A DNA stretch of 15,378 nt, from assembly GCA_017454565.1 (NCBI GenBank), contig JAFTCS010000247.1:1-15378 (forward strand). The letters run 5' to 3'. The position numbers and the translations under genes are program-made. The DNA comes from Clostridia bacterium. Lineage in GTDB: Bacteria; Bacillota; Clostridia; Oscillospirales; Acutalibacteraceae. Positions within the stretch are counted from its first letter, which is position 1; every line of letters begins with the position of its first letter. Shown piece by piece: positions 15,362-15,378 of the stretch. The notes beneath the pieces were generated by a model that did no database searches, had not been told where the DNA came from, and saw only the letters and a program-made list of their open reading frames with translations.

Positions 15362-15378
15362 GTGTAAATTTGCCTGAA

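Noticed and set aside
1..15378. CRISPR array, prophage, transposase, defence or toxin-antitoxin system
   Set aside because: No regularly spaced direct repeats and no such gene families were seen; nearly all coding space is filled by core genes.

Overview
The window reads as chromosomal DNA of a low-to-mid GC Gram-positive bacterium, most likely an endospore-forming or spore-derived clostridium of the Ruminococcus/Oscillospiraceae type. The evidence is strong Shine-Dalgarno sites (GGAGG, GAGGTG) before nearly every gene, addB-addA in place of recBCD, a CwlD-type sporulation amidase, a YloV/FakA-type DAK protein, and a small Cys-rich protein of a clostridial type. The genus is an inference from gene style; no rRNA or marker gene is present. 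Almost everything is core housekeeping. I see no phage, transposon, CRISPR array, toxin-antitoxin pair or defence cluster.

Layout: 1-156 is non-coding and holds a nested perfect hairpin, possibly a dispersed intergenic repeat. From 157 to 2841 lies a leftward two-gene operon: a degenerate MGDG/UgtP-type glycosyltransferase-like protein, then a fatty-acid-kinase-like DAK protein. It is driven by a near-consensus sigma-A promoter at 2925-2953. A TetR regulator diverges from it (3062-3643), and the intergenic region carries a striking symmetric dyad (2978-3014) that looks like its operator. A short peptide deformylase (3646-4059, leftward) converges on tetR with a 2-nt gap. Divergent from the deformylase is a 56-codon Cys-rich gene (4151-4321, rightward). 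It is preceded by what looks like a perfect forespore sigma-G promoter (4093-4123), and its 3' end overlaps that of radA.

From 4290 to 6397 the sporulation amidase gene cwlD and the recombination gene radA form a leftward pair with a 4-nt ATGA overlap. Next comes a DivIVA-like coiled-coil gene split by a frameshift (6526-7247), with a clear promoter and an intrinsic terminator. mntP (manganese exporter) follows at 7391-7948. addA (8069-11677) and addB (11670-15044) overlap by 8 nt and have a promoter at 15116-15143. The right edge has a terminator for a gene outside the window and a series of three hairpins.

How the genes connect: AddB and AddA form the double-strand-break resection helicase-nuclease, and RadA acts later as a branch-migration helicase. 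CwlD makes muramic-delta-lactam in spore cortex. The candidate sigma-E and sigma-G promoters near cwlD and the small Cys gene suggest part of the window belongs to a sporulation programme. The glycosyltransferase/DAK pair with a TetR gene and operator may be a small membrane-lipid module; that is inference.
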